A DNA stretch of 64,000 bases from Symbiodinium microadriaticum (taxonomy: Eukaryota > Sar > Dinophyceae > Suessiales > Symbiodiniaceae): positions 380,000 to 443,999 of the forward strand of contig LSRX01000507.1 of assembly GCA_001939145.1 (NCBI GenBank), written 5' to 3'. Position 1 is the first letter of the stretch. Every line of letters begins with the position of its first letter. This document shows positions 1-13,900 of this stretch, one piece after another. A program made the position numbers and the translations under genes. Below the pieces are notes generated by a model, which worked only from the letters and a program-made list of their open reading frames with translations, made no database searches and was not told the origin of the DNA.

Positions 1-134
1 GCTTCAGGGCGGTTTGGTGCAAACTGGCCTAATTCCCGCGGATCCTTCGGCCGTCGGCCCCATAAGTAGGAAGCGCCGGCCGAATCTGAACTCTGTCCGT
101 CGAAACGCATCACACCCGCTTGCGGCAAAGTGAC

Positions 135-196
135 TTGTCCAACCAACCCTTCGTGTTGTATTCCACCTGTCCGGCATAGTGCTTGACGATGAAGCC
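135..196 (-). CDS. Myosin A exon: HYAGQVEY
   Basis: Reads [20 protein letters not shown] then the first two bases of Lys. This is the family 'F.v.HyAG.V.Y...gfldKN' strand. Acceptor TGCCAG, GT donor. The equivalent exon in gene B is also 62 nt. Confidence 0.93.
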
Positions 197-1675
197 CTGG
201 CAGCATCGACGATGGCCACGTGCAGAGGAGAAGTGATTCGCGTTACGTCTGTGGAGTGGTGCCAAACGCAGCCGAGCAACGCCTTCCTATCAAAAGTCAA
301 AACCCTTGATGCCTGCGAGACCAACACGATAAAAAAAACAAAAACAAACAAATCAAATGAGCCTTGTTCCACAATCCGGGTCGCATATTAGAACCCTGAG
401 CCCTGGTGGCCTCATTCATGGCCAAGCCTGCTGAGCTTCCACGCTTGTTAGACATCCTCGAGCAGACCCAGGTATGCAGAGCTTGGGGATCCAAGGAGTG
501 CAATTCCGGGATTCAGGGTTTACGGAATCAGGATGTGGGGCTTCGGGTTTTCGGTGGCCGAAACGTGATTCAGGACCGCTACTTGGGCAGGCTGTGGGCT
601 TCTGCCATGATTGCGTGGTTCAATGATCGATGACTTTCGGGGACCTGCAAAGTCGCACAACAAGTAAAGTTAATCTGGGCTTGGTGTCCATGATCAAGCG
701 GGGCCACTCGCAATCCGCGAGTCGTCTTAGAATTTCAGTCAACTCCCAGCAAGCCGGGTCGGGCCGGGCTGCAACGGGGTCGCAGATAGATTCATGAACC
801 CATGCCATATTCCCACCTCACGATGTGAAGGACGCAAGGGTGCATGACTCGAGGCCGCGCTCGCAAACTGGCTCAAATTCTGAGGAAACGCGGGGACAAT
901 GGAGCAAGCCTGGACGGATGCAGGGTTCGCATGCTTGCATGGACTCCTCTGTGCATCTCAAGGTCGCGACTCTGCATGCCTGCTGTTGTTGCGCCCGCTA
1001 ATTTCTAGCTGGCCAAAAGTGTACTGGAGCTACACGGCGGCGTGGTCCCGGCATCTACATCAAATTCTCGGAAAACAAGCATGTCAGGATCCTGTACTCT
1101 GCAGCACGAAACCATGGTCGCAGCTTTACGACGACTTCGCACATCGACCGAAATAGCACTATACCTATAGCCGTATAACCAGATCTCGCTGTCCATTTAG
1201 AGCATACACGTCCAAACCATGTGCTGCAGTGCGAAAGCCAGGCCTGAAATTCTAAGCAAATCTAATGCCGAACTGCAATCAAATCCTTCCCAGCGCACAG
1301 TTCAGAAAGGGGGCTGCATGCATGAATGTAGTACCGTCCGGGATGCCAGTGTGGTAGAGTCACGTTTGAGGCATGGGTTTACCTTTTGCTTGCATGGGAC
1401 CTGGTGTCAACAGCTGCTATGGATTGAGGATCTCTTCGAGGGTGCCGGGCATTGCGCATAGTAAGATATAATGCTCTAACAACACTACTACATTATATCA
1501 TGTTGTACTATTGTAAGACACCGCTAGTTTGTCAACTTCGGATGGGATCCGGCTACCAACTCGCAAGCCTGAGACCCGGTGACCAAAGGCCGTTGAGAGG
1601 TTACATCCTGGCCCTGGTATCATAATCATATGTATATACAACATAAGATTTTAAAAAAAAATGTGTGTGCGTGTG

Positions 1676-1707
<32 letters not shown>

Positions 1708-1839
1708 CGGTTCTTTTTCTCTTTGTATTGACACGCGCATGTCATATTTACCGATCTTTATAAAAGACTTTAAATTACGTACTAATATGCAACACTGCGT
1801 ACTTCTATGCATAAACACATACATATACGTTACATATAC

Positions 1840-1870
<31 letters not shown>

Positions 1871-1940
1871 CATGTATATATACATATATATATATACATA
1901 TATATATATATACACATACATACATACATACGTACATATA

Positions 1941-1978
<38 letters not shown>

Positions 1979-4900
1979 ACATTTGTATATTGATCAATTG
2001 ATTGGTTGATTGATTGATTGGTTGGTCGGAAGTTGGCTGGTTGGCTGGTTGGTTGGTTGGCTGGTTGGCTGGTTGGCTGGCTGGTTGGCTGGTTGGCTGG
2101 TTGGTTGGCTGGTTGGCTGGTTGGCTGGTTGCGTGGTTACTTGGTTACTTGGTTGCTTGGTTGGTTGCTTGCTTGCTTGCCTGCTTGCTTGCTTGGTTGC
2201 TTGCTTGGTTGCTTTGCTTGGGTGCTTGATTGCTGGCTGGCTGGCTGCCTGGCTGGGCGGGTGGGGTGGGGGTGGGTTGGTTCATTGATTGGTTGAATAG
2301 TTTAAATTATATCCGGTTCGAATAAGATCTCAGCATCAAACCCTAAACACCGAAAGACAGTAGATCGTCGACCTCGGCATCGACTATCTGCCCCAACCCA
2401 GGCCCGAGACAGTCCCAAACCTGACCGCCCGAAGCCCTACCGGCCCGAGCCCCAACGGTGGTTCAGGGTTTAGGGCCCAAAACCCTCAATCCCTAAACCA
2501 AGCGTCTTCAGCGGCTTCAAGACTTCCTTGCGCTGTGGGTCCTGCTGCAGCACAGACAGAGACAGGTCTGATACTATAGTGTTGCAGTTGTAGCCATTTC
2601 ACTAGCATCAGTTTCTAAAGTGCGTCTGTGTATGTACGTGTATGTACATATACACCAATTTATGTACAGTGTATGTATCATCTTTACGTGGGTTATCATG
2701 TTCTATACTCCGAGAAGATCCCTCAAGCAGGCTCTGGGTGCCGCTTCAGAGGTCCTTCTGAGCTTCCTCCACAGTCTTCTGACAGAAGCCCTCGTCTGAG
2801 GTCTTCTCAAAGCCTGCTGGCACCGGGCACTTTTAGGCTCACAGCTGCTTGGAAGTAAGTGTAAGCGTCTTTTTTCTGTCGCCCCTTTCCCCCTAGCACT
2901 AGGTTAATGCCGTGAGAATGCCTGGAAGTAAGTGTAAGCGCGTTTGGGGTTCAGGGTTACTGCAGGGATTGGAGCTTCATGTAGAGATGCTTGGGGACTA
3001 CAACAGCTCGAAGGCCTAAAGCACTGAGGCGCTTGTCCCTTTGACTACCCAAGGTTTAGGGTGTAGGGTTTAGGGCTCAGTCAGGGTTTAGGGCTCAGGG
3101 TTTAGGGTTCAGGGTGGAGGGTTTCAACCTCTATGTCTCTATGTCCGGTCTGGCGAGAACTCGATTTTAAACTCCGCGAAGCGCACAAACCTTGAGCCCA
3201 AAAGTGGGCTCTAGAAAGCATGGTAGTACTTCAACCGTTGGCAAGGTAAGGCTGCCAACACCGCTGGAATCACTCGGGACGGGAAGACCTCGCAACCACC
3301 TTCAGAACCAGGGCACCGTACGAACCAGGATCTTCGGTCCAAAGCCGGATAAGACTGAATAACGACAAAGAAAAACATCGCACGAAGCAGCTCCTCTTGA
3401 AGACAATCTGCCCCCAAACGCTTTTAGAGAAGCCACAAAGCCCAGCCAGCCCGCAACCCGAACACACAGCGGCTCAGCGTCTTTGGGTGAGAAGGGTTCA
3501 GGGCTTCAAGCTTCGCGCTTCAGGGCTAAGGTTTAGCGCTTCACAAGGGCTTAGGGTACACTCCCGGACAACCGATGCCAGGAGGAGAACCTCTCAAGTG
3601 TCGGAAACGGCTGGGAAACCCTTTCAAGGGTTCGGAGTTTAAGGCTACGGCTTTAGGGCCTGAGGTTAGACATTGCTGCAAGGGTTTGCCGTTTGAGGGC
3701 TTAGGGCCTGATACCCCACACACCCATGCGGAAACAGCCCAAACTCTGTCGTCAATGTTCCATGAACTGTTTTGTAAGTCTCCTAAAGCCTCGCCCAGGT
3801 CAGGGGCTCAGAAACTTGTCTGCCATCCCGAAACCCTCTGAAACCCTGATGCCTTTCACCGGAATTATTCGTCCCCTGCCTTTGGCAAGCTGCTGACTGT
3901 ACTCATCCAGCGTCTTGAAGGTGCAGGCGATGGCTGTGACAACCTGCTGGTTGGGAAAGTAGAAGGGCTTTGGGGATAGTCACGGGGCAATCTGAAGTAA
4001 AAGCTCTCTGCAATTCCCCTGAAGCGCTCTTACTGGTAATGGTTTACGTGTTGACAAGCGTGGGGGGGGGAGGGCTTGAAGGCCGGAGCTTTGGAAGTGT
4101 CTTCCAAGGGTTGTGCTTTAGGCTTTGGCCTGGGCTTTGGAATTCCGGCTGAAGTAGCTTGGAAAAGAAGCTGAATTCACGGCTCTCTCAAAACCCTTCA
4201 GCCCCAACCGCCAAACTTGAGACCCCAGAATTTGATCCCCAGACCCCTCACACCCTAAGTGCAGAATACAATTTCGCCAAACCCCCAAGCCCTAAAGGCT
4301 CTAAATCCGACAACTGCCCGGTCAACCTCAAACCCGAAAGGAACCGCCCGGCAGGTCCTAAGCTTCTCCGCCCGAAGCCTGAGCTTAAGCTTCCAACCTC
4401 ATTGCTCGAAACATGACATCCCAAAACGCAGCAACCTAAGCACTAAAGATGAAAGCCCCTACTAGACCCCTGATCCCGTGCCAGCCATTAAACCCTAAAA
4501 CACCCGTTCCCTAAGCTCCAGACCCCGGACCTTAGAAACCCTAAACCATTCACCCATGCTTTGGGCTGGGCCCCCCGGCAGGGGTCGAGTCAGGTAGAGT
4601 CAGACCGGTCCAAGGCAGTCCCTCACGGCGGTACCTTTCAGAGGCTGTAAGGATTCTTTGGGCTGTGGTTTAGGGTTTCGGAATCGAAAATCGCTTCAGG
4701 CCTGAGCGTGTAGGGGTTCACGGGTTGAAGGCGGCTCCGAGGCTTGTTTTGGGGGGTTGGGGTCTTTCGGTTTGAGGGAGACGTTGGGATTCGGAGTGAA
4801 CGCTTTAGGGATTAGGGTCCAGGATAGGGGGTGTTGGAGGCTTCGCCTAGCTGAATGCTGCATGCTCACCTTCACTTGTGCGTGCATGGTAATCTATTGG

Positions 4901-7900
4901 CTATGTCCTTTGTACCTGCGGATTTGGGATACCAAGTTCCCGAAATGTACACTTGCATGTCCCAGTTTCGGGGTTCAAGCATCTAAGCGAGCTTTGGGAT
5001 GGGGATCCAGATCAGTTTGCCGTGTTGGGCTTGGTTGCGACGGTATGCCGGTATGAATATGTATGCAGGTACATATTTGTGTTGTCGGGTATATGCGTGC
5101 ACACAGAATACATTCCACCACATACCGTTGCATACCCATGTAGCCACCAGCAAGTCCCAGCGAAAGCGAAAGCTGCCAGGGTGCAAATTCTGCTCTGCAG
5201 TGAGCACATTCCTCAGGAGTAAGAAGCATCGTCGATAGCTTGACCAAAGGGTTGCTAGTTGTTGTGCCTGGGCTTAAAACAGTGTTCGCAATTCTTCAAC
5301 CCTGCATCCTTCGGGTGTGGGATGAGCTTGAACACAAGGCCTCGAAGCTTGTCCATGGTGTCCCTAATCTGGAGTTGGGACTGGAACCCTTTCTGCTTGG
5401 CTCCGTCATCGACGCTCAACTTCGACAGTAACTGATAAACGTCCCTTCTGATGGTTGCAACTCTTTAGCAATCCTACACTTGCGTCCGGCAATCAAGTTT
5501 AACACTTACGACTCTGCTCCGAAACCAAGGGTCTCCACAAAGTATTGCTGGAGGCGCTCGTTCGCCAAGTTGATGCACAACTGCTCGAAGGAGTTGCCTT
5601 TCGGCAGTCCGACATTGGTATGCATCGTCACCGGCAAAACAAATGCATAAGACTGCGGGTGCACAAGTTACTAATTTGTCGCCGCAGTTTTCTGACATGA
5701 CGAAGACGAAGCCTGGTACTGCGAAAAACCGCAGTATGAGTCCAACATTGGCACCCATGCTCCGGCCAAGCCGAAAATGCTGTGGCCGAGAGGCGCTGAA
5801 GACGCTCGAAGCCGTAGATGTCCAGGATGCCAATCTGGCAGCGCTCGACTTCCTCCTGCAACAAGAGCGTTCCTAGCAACGTGGAGAAGAGAGAACGACA
5901 AAAACTACCGCTATCACGATCTCAGCGTTGTCAGGTATCCTCATTATCAGATAGCCATCGCCATCGTCGTCGTCATGACTACAGTCATCACCATCATTGT
6001 CCTCGTCGTCACCATCATCATCACCATGTCCAGCGTAGCATCATCACTATTATGTATCATCATCGTCACCGTCTTCGTCATCGTCTCCATCAACATCATC
6101 AGCACCATCATTGTCGTCAATCTTTATCACAGCCATCACCAGCACTATTCGGTAGGCCAGCCTCCTGGCCGACATGACAGTGATCTCTTCTTCGATGCTG
6201 TTTTCAAGAAGGTTGCGAGCTTCTCAGCTTGGGACGATACTCGTCTCCTTGCTCCTTGCCATGTTTCCTACTCTGCTGATGTCCAAGTTTTCACACCGGC
6301 TAAGCCTGTTCAGGTTGAGATGATGACAACGACGATGGTGAGGATGATACAGATGACGATGCTGACGACGAATTTAAGCATGATGATGTTGATGATGGTG
6401 CAGATGCTGCTGCTGATGATGTTGATGATGGTGCAGATGCTGCTGCTGATGATGTTGATGGTGGTGATGATGATGATCATCATCATCATCATGGTGATGA
6501 CTGCAACGACGATGGCGACAAGTCAACGACCACCACCAGCAGCAGCAGCAGCAGCAGTACCAGCAGCAGAAGCAGCACCAGCAGCTGCTGGTGCTGCTGC
6601 AGGAACAAGAACAAAAACATGAAGAGCATGACTGAGGAGCTACTGAGACCCTTCTGCCTCTCCAGTAGCAGGCTTTCGGAGCTCGGAAAACGAACCTCAA
6701 GGAGGCGACTTCTTTGTACGGCTTACAGCTTCGCTACGCAGGATGCAAGAAAAGCTGGGCGGCGTCTGGGCTTCGCCTTCGTGTGGCCCAAAAACCGAGT
6801 ATCGGTAATTCTCAGTTTGTCGCATGTTGCACAAAGAACTCACAAGGCTTTCTGTCGTGCCGAAATAACGTAACAAGACTGCAAGCACAGCGGAAATTGC
6901 AGACCCTGGTTTGGCTTCCTGCAAGCCTCATGCTGTAGATTATGGGAGAGGACCTTGAGGTTCTAATTCGTTAAATGCCTCCAGAGATGTTGGGATGCTC
7001 CGGTCGATAGGGCTCGGGCCTGCGTGCTGTACACGTACAGCACACTAAAGCCAGAAGCCCACACCGAAAGGCCCTGCTGAGCCGGGTGCCGTTGATGCGG
7101 GCCACGAGGCGCTCAAACAGCCGTTTGTACAGCGCCTCTCGGAAACGCTTGATTCCAAGCTACAGGGGGTGTATAGAGCTCAAGGTTCGGAGGGCAGGAA
7201 ACTTCGGCTTGGAGCACAGGCCTCGGAGTCTTTTCAAGTGGTCTCGCCCCTAAACCCAATCCCCTGAATCTACGCGACTACCCTTCAGCCCCTCGCTGAC
7301 GGTCGAAAGGCCAGCCTTGATGAGGCTGAACAGGGCATGGCGGAATTGAAGAGTTGTTCGAGGGACCTGCCACCAGACACAAAGCAGACCCGTGTAGGGT
7401 TCAGGCATTTCTCGGAAGGCAACCCGAGCCGTGGAAATCTCCAGGCGCAAAAGCAAGAAAACAGCAACATGGGCTTGTTGCAAAAGCCCCCAAAATAATT
7501 GAGATATCCTCACTCCCACGGGGGTATCATCGAAAAATTCCCCAATTGCAACCTAACAACATTGGCAAGTATGTGTGCGCACACTTGCTCTCTACACGCA
7601 CCTCTACATTCTACACGTTATATGATACCCAGTAGCAGATCCTTGAAGTGTCACAACATGCCACCGCCCTAGACTTCTCCAGCATGCCCTTTTGCAAAGC
7701 GACCTCAGAATCCGAACCCGTCCAAGCAGTGGCCTAGCTCGCAAAGCGCACTCTTAGGGTTTAGGGTTTTTTTTTTAAAGCAACCATGGTGCAAACGCTT
7801 TCGAAGCCTACTTCGGTGCAGCTGGAAGGCGAGACGTCCGCAGAAAATGTCACGCCCCGGAGTAGACTCTTCTTAGGGGTGGTTCTTGAATTCTGAAGCT

Positions 7901-10900
7901 GGGATCACAAGCCCCAAATCCTGTAAGCAACAAATTTACACATTGCCTTCTGCATGTTGATTTGAGTCACTGACATTCAGCGGATGCTCGGCCTCATGGA
8001 TCGACTCCCGACCAACACGGGTGATTTTCACCTGCAGAAAATTGCTTTTTTGGTGGGGAGGGTGCTCAAAGTTGTTGGGTTGTCGATGGGGCGTTTGATG
8101 GTTATGCTACGCGTGTTGACGGGTTGCTTTAGAGATTTATAGGATTGTACAATTTTCCTAAATTACAATTAGGGGTCCTCTGCCGTTGGTTCGTAAACTA
8201 AGGATCCTACGAGTCTGTTGATATGTAAGGCCACCATGTTTTGAAGCAGCCTATTTTCTGAAGCTCGCATATGGCACAAGACTTCGACTAGGAGCAGGGG
8301 AGCAGGGCACGTGGAGCGGCCACGGGCGTAAACTCCAGGCTCCAAAACTAAACCCTGAACCCTTTATTCTACAGTTTTGGTGGATTTTGGGGCCCGGTAG
8401 CTTGAGATGGGTTGACGGTTTAGTTTTTCTGGCTCGGGCCTTCGATGAAGACTTCACTTCGGCTTCAAGAAAAGCGAGCCATGGAGCTCCCGGGTTTATG
8501 AGCAAGAACGAGCCTCTGCCGCAGAACTTCCCACTCCCCACTCCCTACTCCCGGAACTTGAATCCCTGAACCGACACATACCATTCAAATCATTCAAACA
8601 CAGCATGTATTCTCCACAGCTCTAAATCTTGCGCAATGGCACCAAATCCAAGTAAACGACGACTTTTACTGCCACCAGCACCTACTGGTACAAGTATTGG
8701 TACTACTACGGTTGATGATATCAATCCTGCATTACCCGGAGGACCCTAAACTTTCCTAAACTATGGGAATTATGGTCTATCTACCATCAGCCGTAGGTAG
8801 CAGTGGCCGGTAAATACTCTCCCGGCTCGCCTTGCGCCGGCGCAGGGCGCTGCCGAGCTCGGAAGAGTCAATGCCGAGCAGCTCGGCCGCCTGGGGGGAT
8901 TGAAATCTGAGGGAAGAGGGTTTAGGGTTTAGGTGATTTAGGGTTTGGGGTTTAGGGTTTAGGTGTTTAAGATTTAGGGTTTCAGGTTGATCTCAAACAG
9001 GGGGTGGTTGAACATTTCAGGATGTTGGGCTTCGGTTTTGGGTTTGCAGAGCGAAGCATGCCGGAGGCCTTCAATGCCCAAGCGCCCTCTGCTGAGTTCT
9101 TAAGCTGTTTGAAGCAACTTCCGGGCTGGATTCCGAACCTCAGCTGTAGAAGCCCGGCCTTCTGCAATGTCTCTTCGTCGAGCTGGATGGTGGCACTTTC
9201 GTCATCTGCGGAAAGACTTTCTGGGACTGCTAGGAGGACTGTTTTCAGGACTGCAGAGCTTGGATGCTCGGTTGAGGCTTCCTCAACCCCCGCTCCCACC
9301 TCTGATCCGATGCCCGAAAGACTCTTGCGAAAGGACACCCTCCCAAGGCCCAAGGTCTGTCTTCCCCGTACTGAGCGCACCGTCGTCCCTCTCGGCCCCG
9401 GATAAATCACCCAAGTGGACCAGGCCAGCAAGCACCTCAGCAGGGTACACTTGCTCGGGTTTTGTCCCGTCAAAGCTTTATCGGAGCGGAAATCTCTCGA
9501 AGGAGTCTGCGGGAATAATGACTTCATGGGGTGGCTGGCGGAAGAACGAGGATTCTGGACACTGGCAATCCTGACCCCGCGCGTGGCAGAAGGAAAAGAT
9601 ACGCTGTACTTCGTGCGGTACTTAACATGGACGAGGATGGGAACCTCGAGTTCTTGCTTGCAGCACTGCAATGAACCCTGAAGCCAAAACCCCAAGTCCA
9701 ACAAACCCTGAATCCTAGAGCCAAGTCCCTCAAACCCAAAAGCCGCACCTGGAAGGTCAGGTCGATATCCTCCTCACTGAAGCCGACATCGCGGAGAGCA
9801 ACACAGAGCCGGTTGAAGTTGCGGAGGTCGAGATCCTCCGGTGCTGGAAAAGTTCACTCGGTAGTTCAGATAGCCACGGCCTTATAGAGTCGATTCTTTT
9901 TCTGTTGAAACCCACCCATACTGACTGAGTTCTTTGCATCCATTTAGGACACGTGTGTGTAGAGGAGAGCGACAACGCAAGAAAGAAGGCCCCGGCCCAT
10001 CTTGTCTCCTTCGTGCACGGGCCACAACGATCAGAAATACTGTTCTTGCGTCATCTGCAGCGCAGGAAACGCTCCTCCTAAGTACACTCAACAACCCTGC
10101 GACCCACAGAACCAAAACACCAAACCCCAGCTGTAGTCTCGACCACCACAAAGGCCCCCAACACGCCGGAAGCCCTAATACCCTCAAAGTTTAGGGCTTC
10201 CTCACAGTTTAGGGCTTCCGGTGGCTCCTTGAACTGAGCATGGAATCGCTTCTCCTCGCTCGTCTCCTCCTCTGCACAGGAACTTTGGGGGGGGTTCGGG
10301 GCACCTTACAGCTTCTTTATAGGTCTTAAACTCCCAAGCCTGCTCTGCAAGGCTAGGTGGGATTGAGGGCTTAGGCGGCTAGAGGGCATGGAGATGACAG
10401 AGTTTGAGGGCTTATGGGCTCATCCCGGAATCCCCAAAGCCAGAAGAAGCCAGAAGGACAACCTGATCGAGGGGAAGAGTTAGACTAGAGGGTGCAAAAG
10501 CATGTTCCACCTTAGGCATATATGTATTAGTTTTATATATACATATATATATATATGTATACATATGTGGAGCTTTCACTGGAGGCGTGACATCATTCAA
10601 GTCTTTACAGGCTTTCTGACAATGAGCCATAAATCGCAGAGACTTCGTCTTGGAGCGAGTCCTGCGTGGCTGATGCCTGGCCCTCGTTCGCCAACAGCAA
10701 GTACAACTTCCTCGGTCTGCGAGGGGCTTCCTTCAGTTTTGGGAAAGCTTCAGACTTGGGTCATGGATGCTGTTTGAGATGTTTGGAACACCACCTAGCT
10801 GCGTCGAAACCTTCAAGTAGGATTGCAGATCAGGGGTAATTAAGTTCCAAGTTGTCCGGATTTGGAAACGACGCGTATAAGGGTCCGCGATACCACCAAA

Positions 10901-13900
10901 CCCTGGACCCTAAAGCCAAACCCCGCCCGTCTATGTCGCGAAACCTGAAGCAAAGCTGCTGAGAATGCAGAATTACTCATAAGACACGTCTCGCTCTGTC
11001 CAAGTGCAGCTTCTTCAGCTTCTCATCGGGTAAACCACTAAGCATCTCCTGACAGGGCTTCAGCTTTAGGCTGACGACCTTCAAAGTGTTCGGTAAGCTT
11101 GTTAGGTGGTGGTAGCTGCTTTTTCGTCATTTGGGAGTTGTCGACTCTGAGAGCAGCGTACACCGTTGTCAACATGGGTGTGGAGAAGGCATCCCCGATC
11201 ACTACGAAGCAGACCGAAGCGAGTAGCATAGAGCTTGAAACCCGTGCAGATTGTAATGCAGTCGAGGCACGTAGAAGCAGTGGTACGTCCTTTCGCGCTT
11301 CGCATGCACGACGACCCGAGAGCTTTCCAAGAGGTATGTGGTAACCTGCTTCCGCAGACGCATGAAGAAGCAGGAAGGAAAGCATCTAAAGAAACAGAGC
11401 CTCCCTTTTGCGGCTGCGTGGCACTGGCATCACACAATGTGCCATCCTCATCGAAGAAGATGCCTCGGCCACAAACATGGACAAGACGTGGAACCCCTGC
11501 AGGTCAGATCAATGCACGGTGTCTGTCTCGCTCGTCCGGGGTGCTGTTGTACTTTCCGAAGCGCGAGGAATTGTTGTTCCTGGAAGGCAGGGTGCTTGGC
11601 TGACGTGGCGGTCCGGCATCTCAACATGTGAAGGCCAAAGTCCCGCCCTGACCGCAACTTCCTGGATCACCCTGAACTCCAAGCCCCGAACCCTGCAGTC
11701 CTCATGGTAACCGCATTTCCAAATGACTCCAGGATCGGCTGTGCTTGCAGCACTCGCCTCTGGATCTGGGCCTCGAAGCCGGCGCTCTTAGTGCGAGCTT
11801 TCCGCTGTGCTGAGAACCCTGGCCCGGCCAGCTATCCTACCCCTACTGAATCTACTGAATCGACTGCAGTATATGTTTTATCCACTTTCGACAAGATGCA
11901 ACCACGAAGCCTCAAACCTGGAATCTGCAGCACAGCCGTATCGGATTCGACAAAGACGCGTGCCGCCGAGGGCTATCTTAAATAGCACCGATGGAGTAGC
12001 CCAAAGCTGCGGCTTGATCCATCGCACTTATCGACAGATGCGCCAGTATCTCGCTGGACATCGCTGGACAATGCTGGACATACACCCTGCAGAATCTTAC
12101 CTCGATCTTCTCAGAATTCAGATCGCCCAGTCGCAGTCATTTGGTTGGTTGACCCGGAGACGTAGCCCAAGTACTCCATGACCTTGGAAGCAAAAAAGAA
12201 AGTGGCCTTGAAAGATGCAGGCCAGGCAAGGAGAGGGCCCTCCGCGATGCTCTACAGATTGTTGCAAGCTACCCGGATCCGGAGCCCAAACCCACCTTCC
12301 CTCGAGCCGCGTTGCAATTTTTGCCGTCTCGGTCTTTCCAGCACCGCTTTCTCCAGAGATAATGAAGCCTTGGTTCTTGCGATCTCGTACCTGGCCGTGT
12401 GTTTCACTTCGCGGACATGTGCTGTCGGTAGGCAATTCCACAGTGAGTGGAATCAAGCCCGCATTATCGCATGTAAAACCTGAAACGATCATGCCAGCAG
12501 CCTCACCATTATGCTGGAAAGCAGGTAATCACAACAAGAAATCTTCAACCCCAGCCCCAGCATGCCGGTGGCACCAGGGCCCTGTAGGCTGTATCTGCGA
12601 TTGCGTAGGGATGCGGTGGCAGTGCTCCGATGTGCTTCCCACGGTATCCTGGGACCGCAGAAATCGAATCTTGGCACAACGATCCGAATCGTGTGCGAAA
12701 CAGGGGGTCCCGAACGGAACAGTAACATTCGCCAAGTCTACGTAGCTTCACAGAACTTCCAAGAGAGGCAATCGGACTTCCGGATCACGGAAGCGCAAGG
12801 AAGCAGAGAACCAGAGCACAATTTTTCTTACTGGCTGAATTGTGGGCAAGTCGCGGGCGCACTGTGCCTCGCCGTACAACCTCGCAGAAAGTAGAAGCAG
12901 CACACAGAGAGAGATTGTTGTCGCAGTCGCATGGCTCTGGGCTTTAGGGGTTGGGGAAAAATCGCGGTACTTTGCGTGCTGTGCGGCTGCAACCCGTCAA
13001 GCCTCAAATCTGGGGGCAGGACCCGGTCACATCATGGTACGGGTTCACTGCAAGGAGCACCTTAGGCAAAGCATTGTGGAGACAGAAGGTGTGGGGTCAG
13101 TCGTCGGGTGCGGCACGCTGGCTGTGTAGGTGTAGATCTCATCAGCCTCTCAGGAAAGTCATAACCCGGCTCTTCTTTCCTGATCCTAGCCCTGCAGCAC
13201 ATTGTGGAGGCACTCGCCTCATGTCGTGCTCGCAGATTTTCCAGGATCGTCGCATCGTTCAGGTGCACCAAGGCGGTGTTGTCTTGGCCTGATGGCGAGT
13301 TTACAGGCTTTCGGGGTGGACATGCACTGTCTGGGAAGGACTTCCTGGGAAAACCTTACGGCCGCCTTGGAGCCGTGTACGAGTTTCTTTACAGATGTCG
13401 AGGTAAGGTGGAGTCGACGCTGGAGCTCTTCCTGTATACCTCTAGTTCGTTTGGAGACACTTAGGCCATGCAGAGCTTGATGGAAAGCGCATGGAAAACC
13501 TGACTATTATTTATGTCTCAAGAAAGATAGGCCAAGTCGGGGGAGTCCTGACCAAATCTGCCCTTTCTGGTGAATATAGATCGAACACCAAAGTCCTGTG
13601 CACCCGGGTCCCTGGCAGGTCGCGCCATCATCACGAATAAACCTGCGCGGATGGGAGGATGAAAGGCTTGAGCCGCACTGCATGTGAATTGCACGATGCC
13701 AAGCAACGCTGAACCCAACATAAACGTTATTTGCAGCTTGGCAGGTTTCAATACTCTTCCGTTCTTTCATTCCAGGCTTTGAAAAGTGGGATGGGGCTTG
13801 CAAGGTCCGCCTCGGCCAGAAATGGCTCCCATAATGGGTTGAGGTTGTTCCTCTGACCCGACCTGATTCTACCAACTCTTGAGACCCAGTAAAGGTCCAA

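Noticed and set aside
2010-2296. Three overlapping plus-strand ORFs rich in Trp, Leu and Gly
   Set aside because: All frames are open because the DNA is a TTGG/CTGG tetranucleotide array; not protein coding.
3192-3212. Sequence resembling the complement of the dinoflagellate spliced leader (CTTGAGCCCAAAAGTGGGCT)
   Set aside because: Needs several inserted bases compared with the spliced-leader sequence I recall and has no gene next to it; probably chance. A shorter 10-base match at 16284-16295 was rejected too.
6374-6700. Cys/Ser/His-rich ORFs near 6.4-6.7 kb
   Set aside because: Products of GAT/CAG trinucleotide repeats in a myosin intron.
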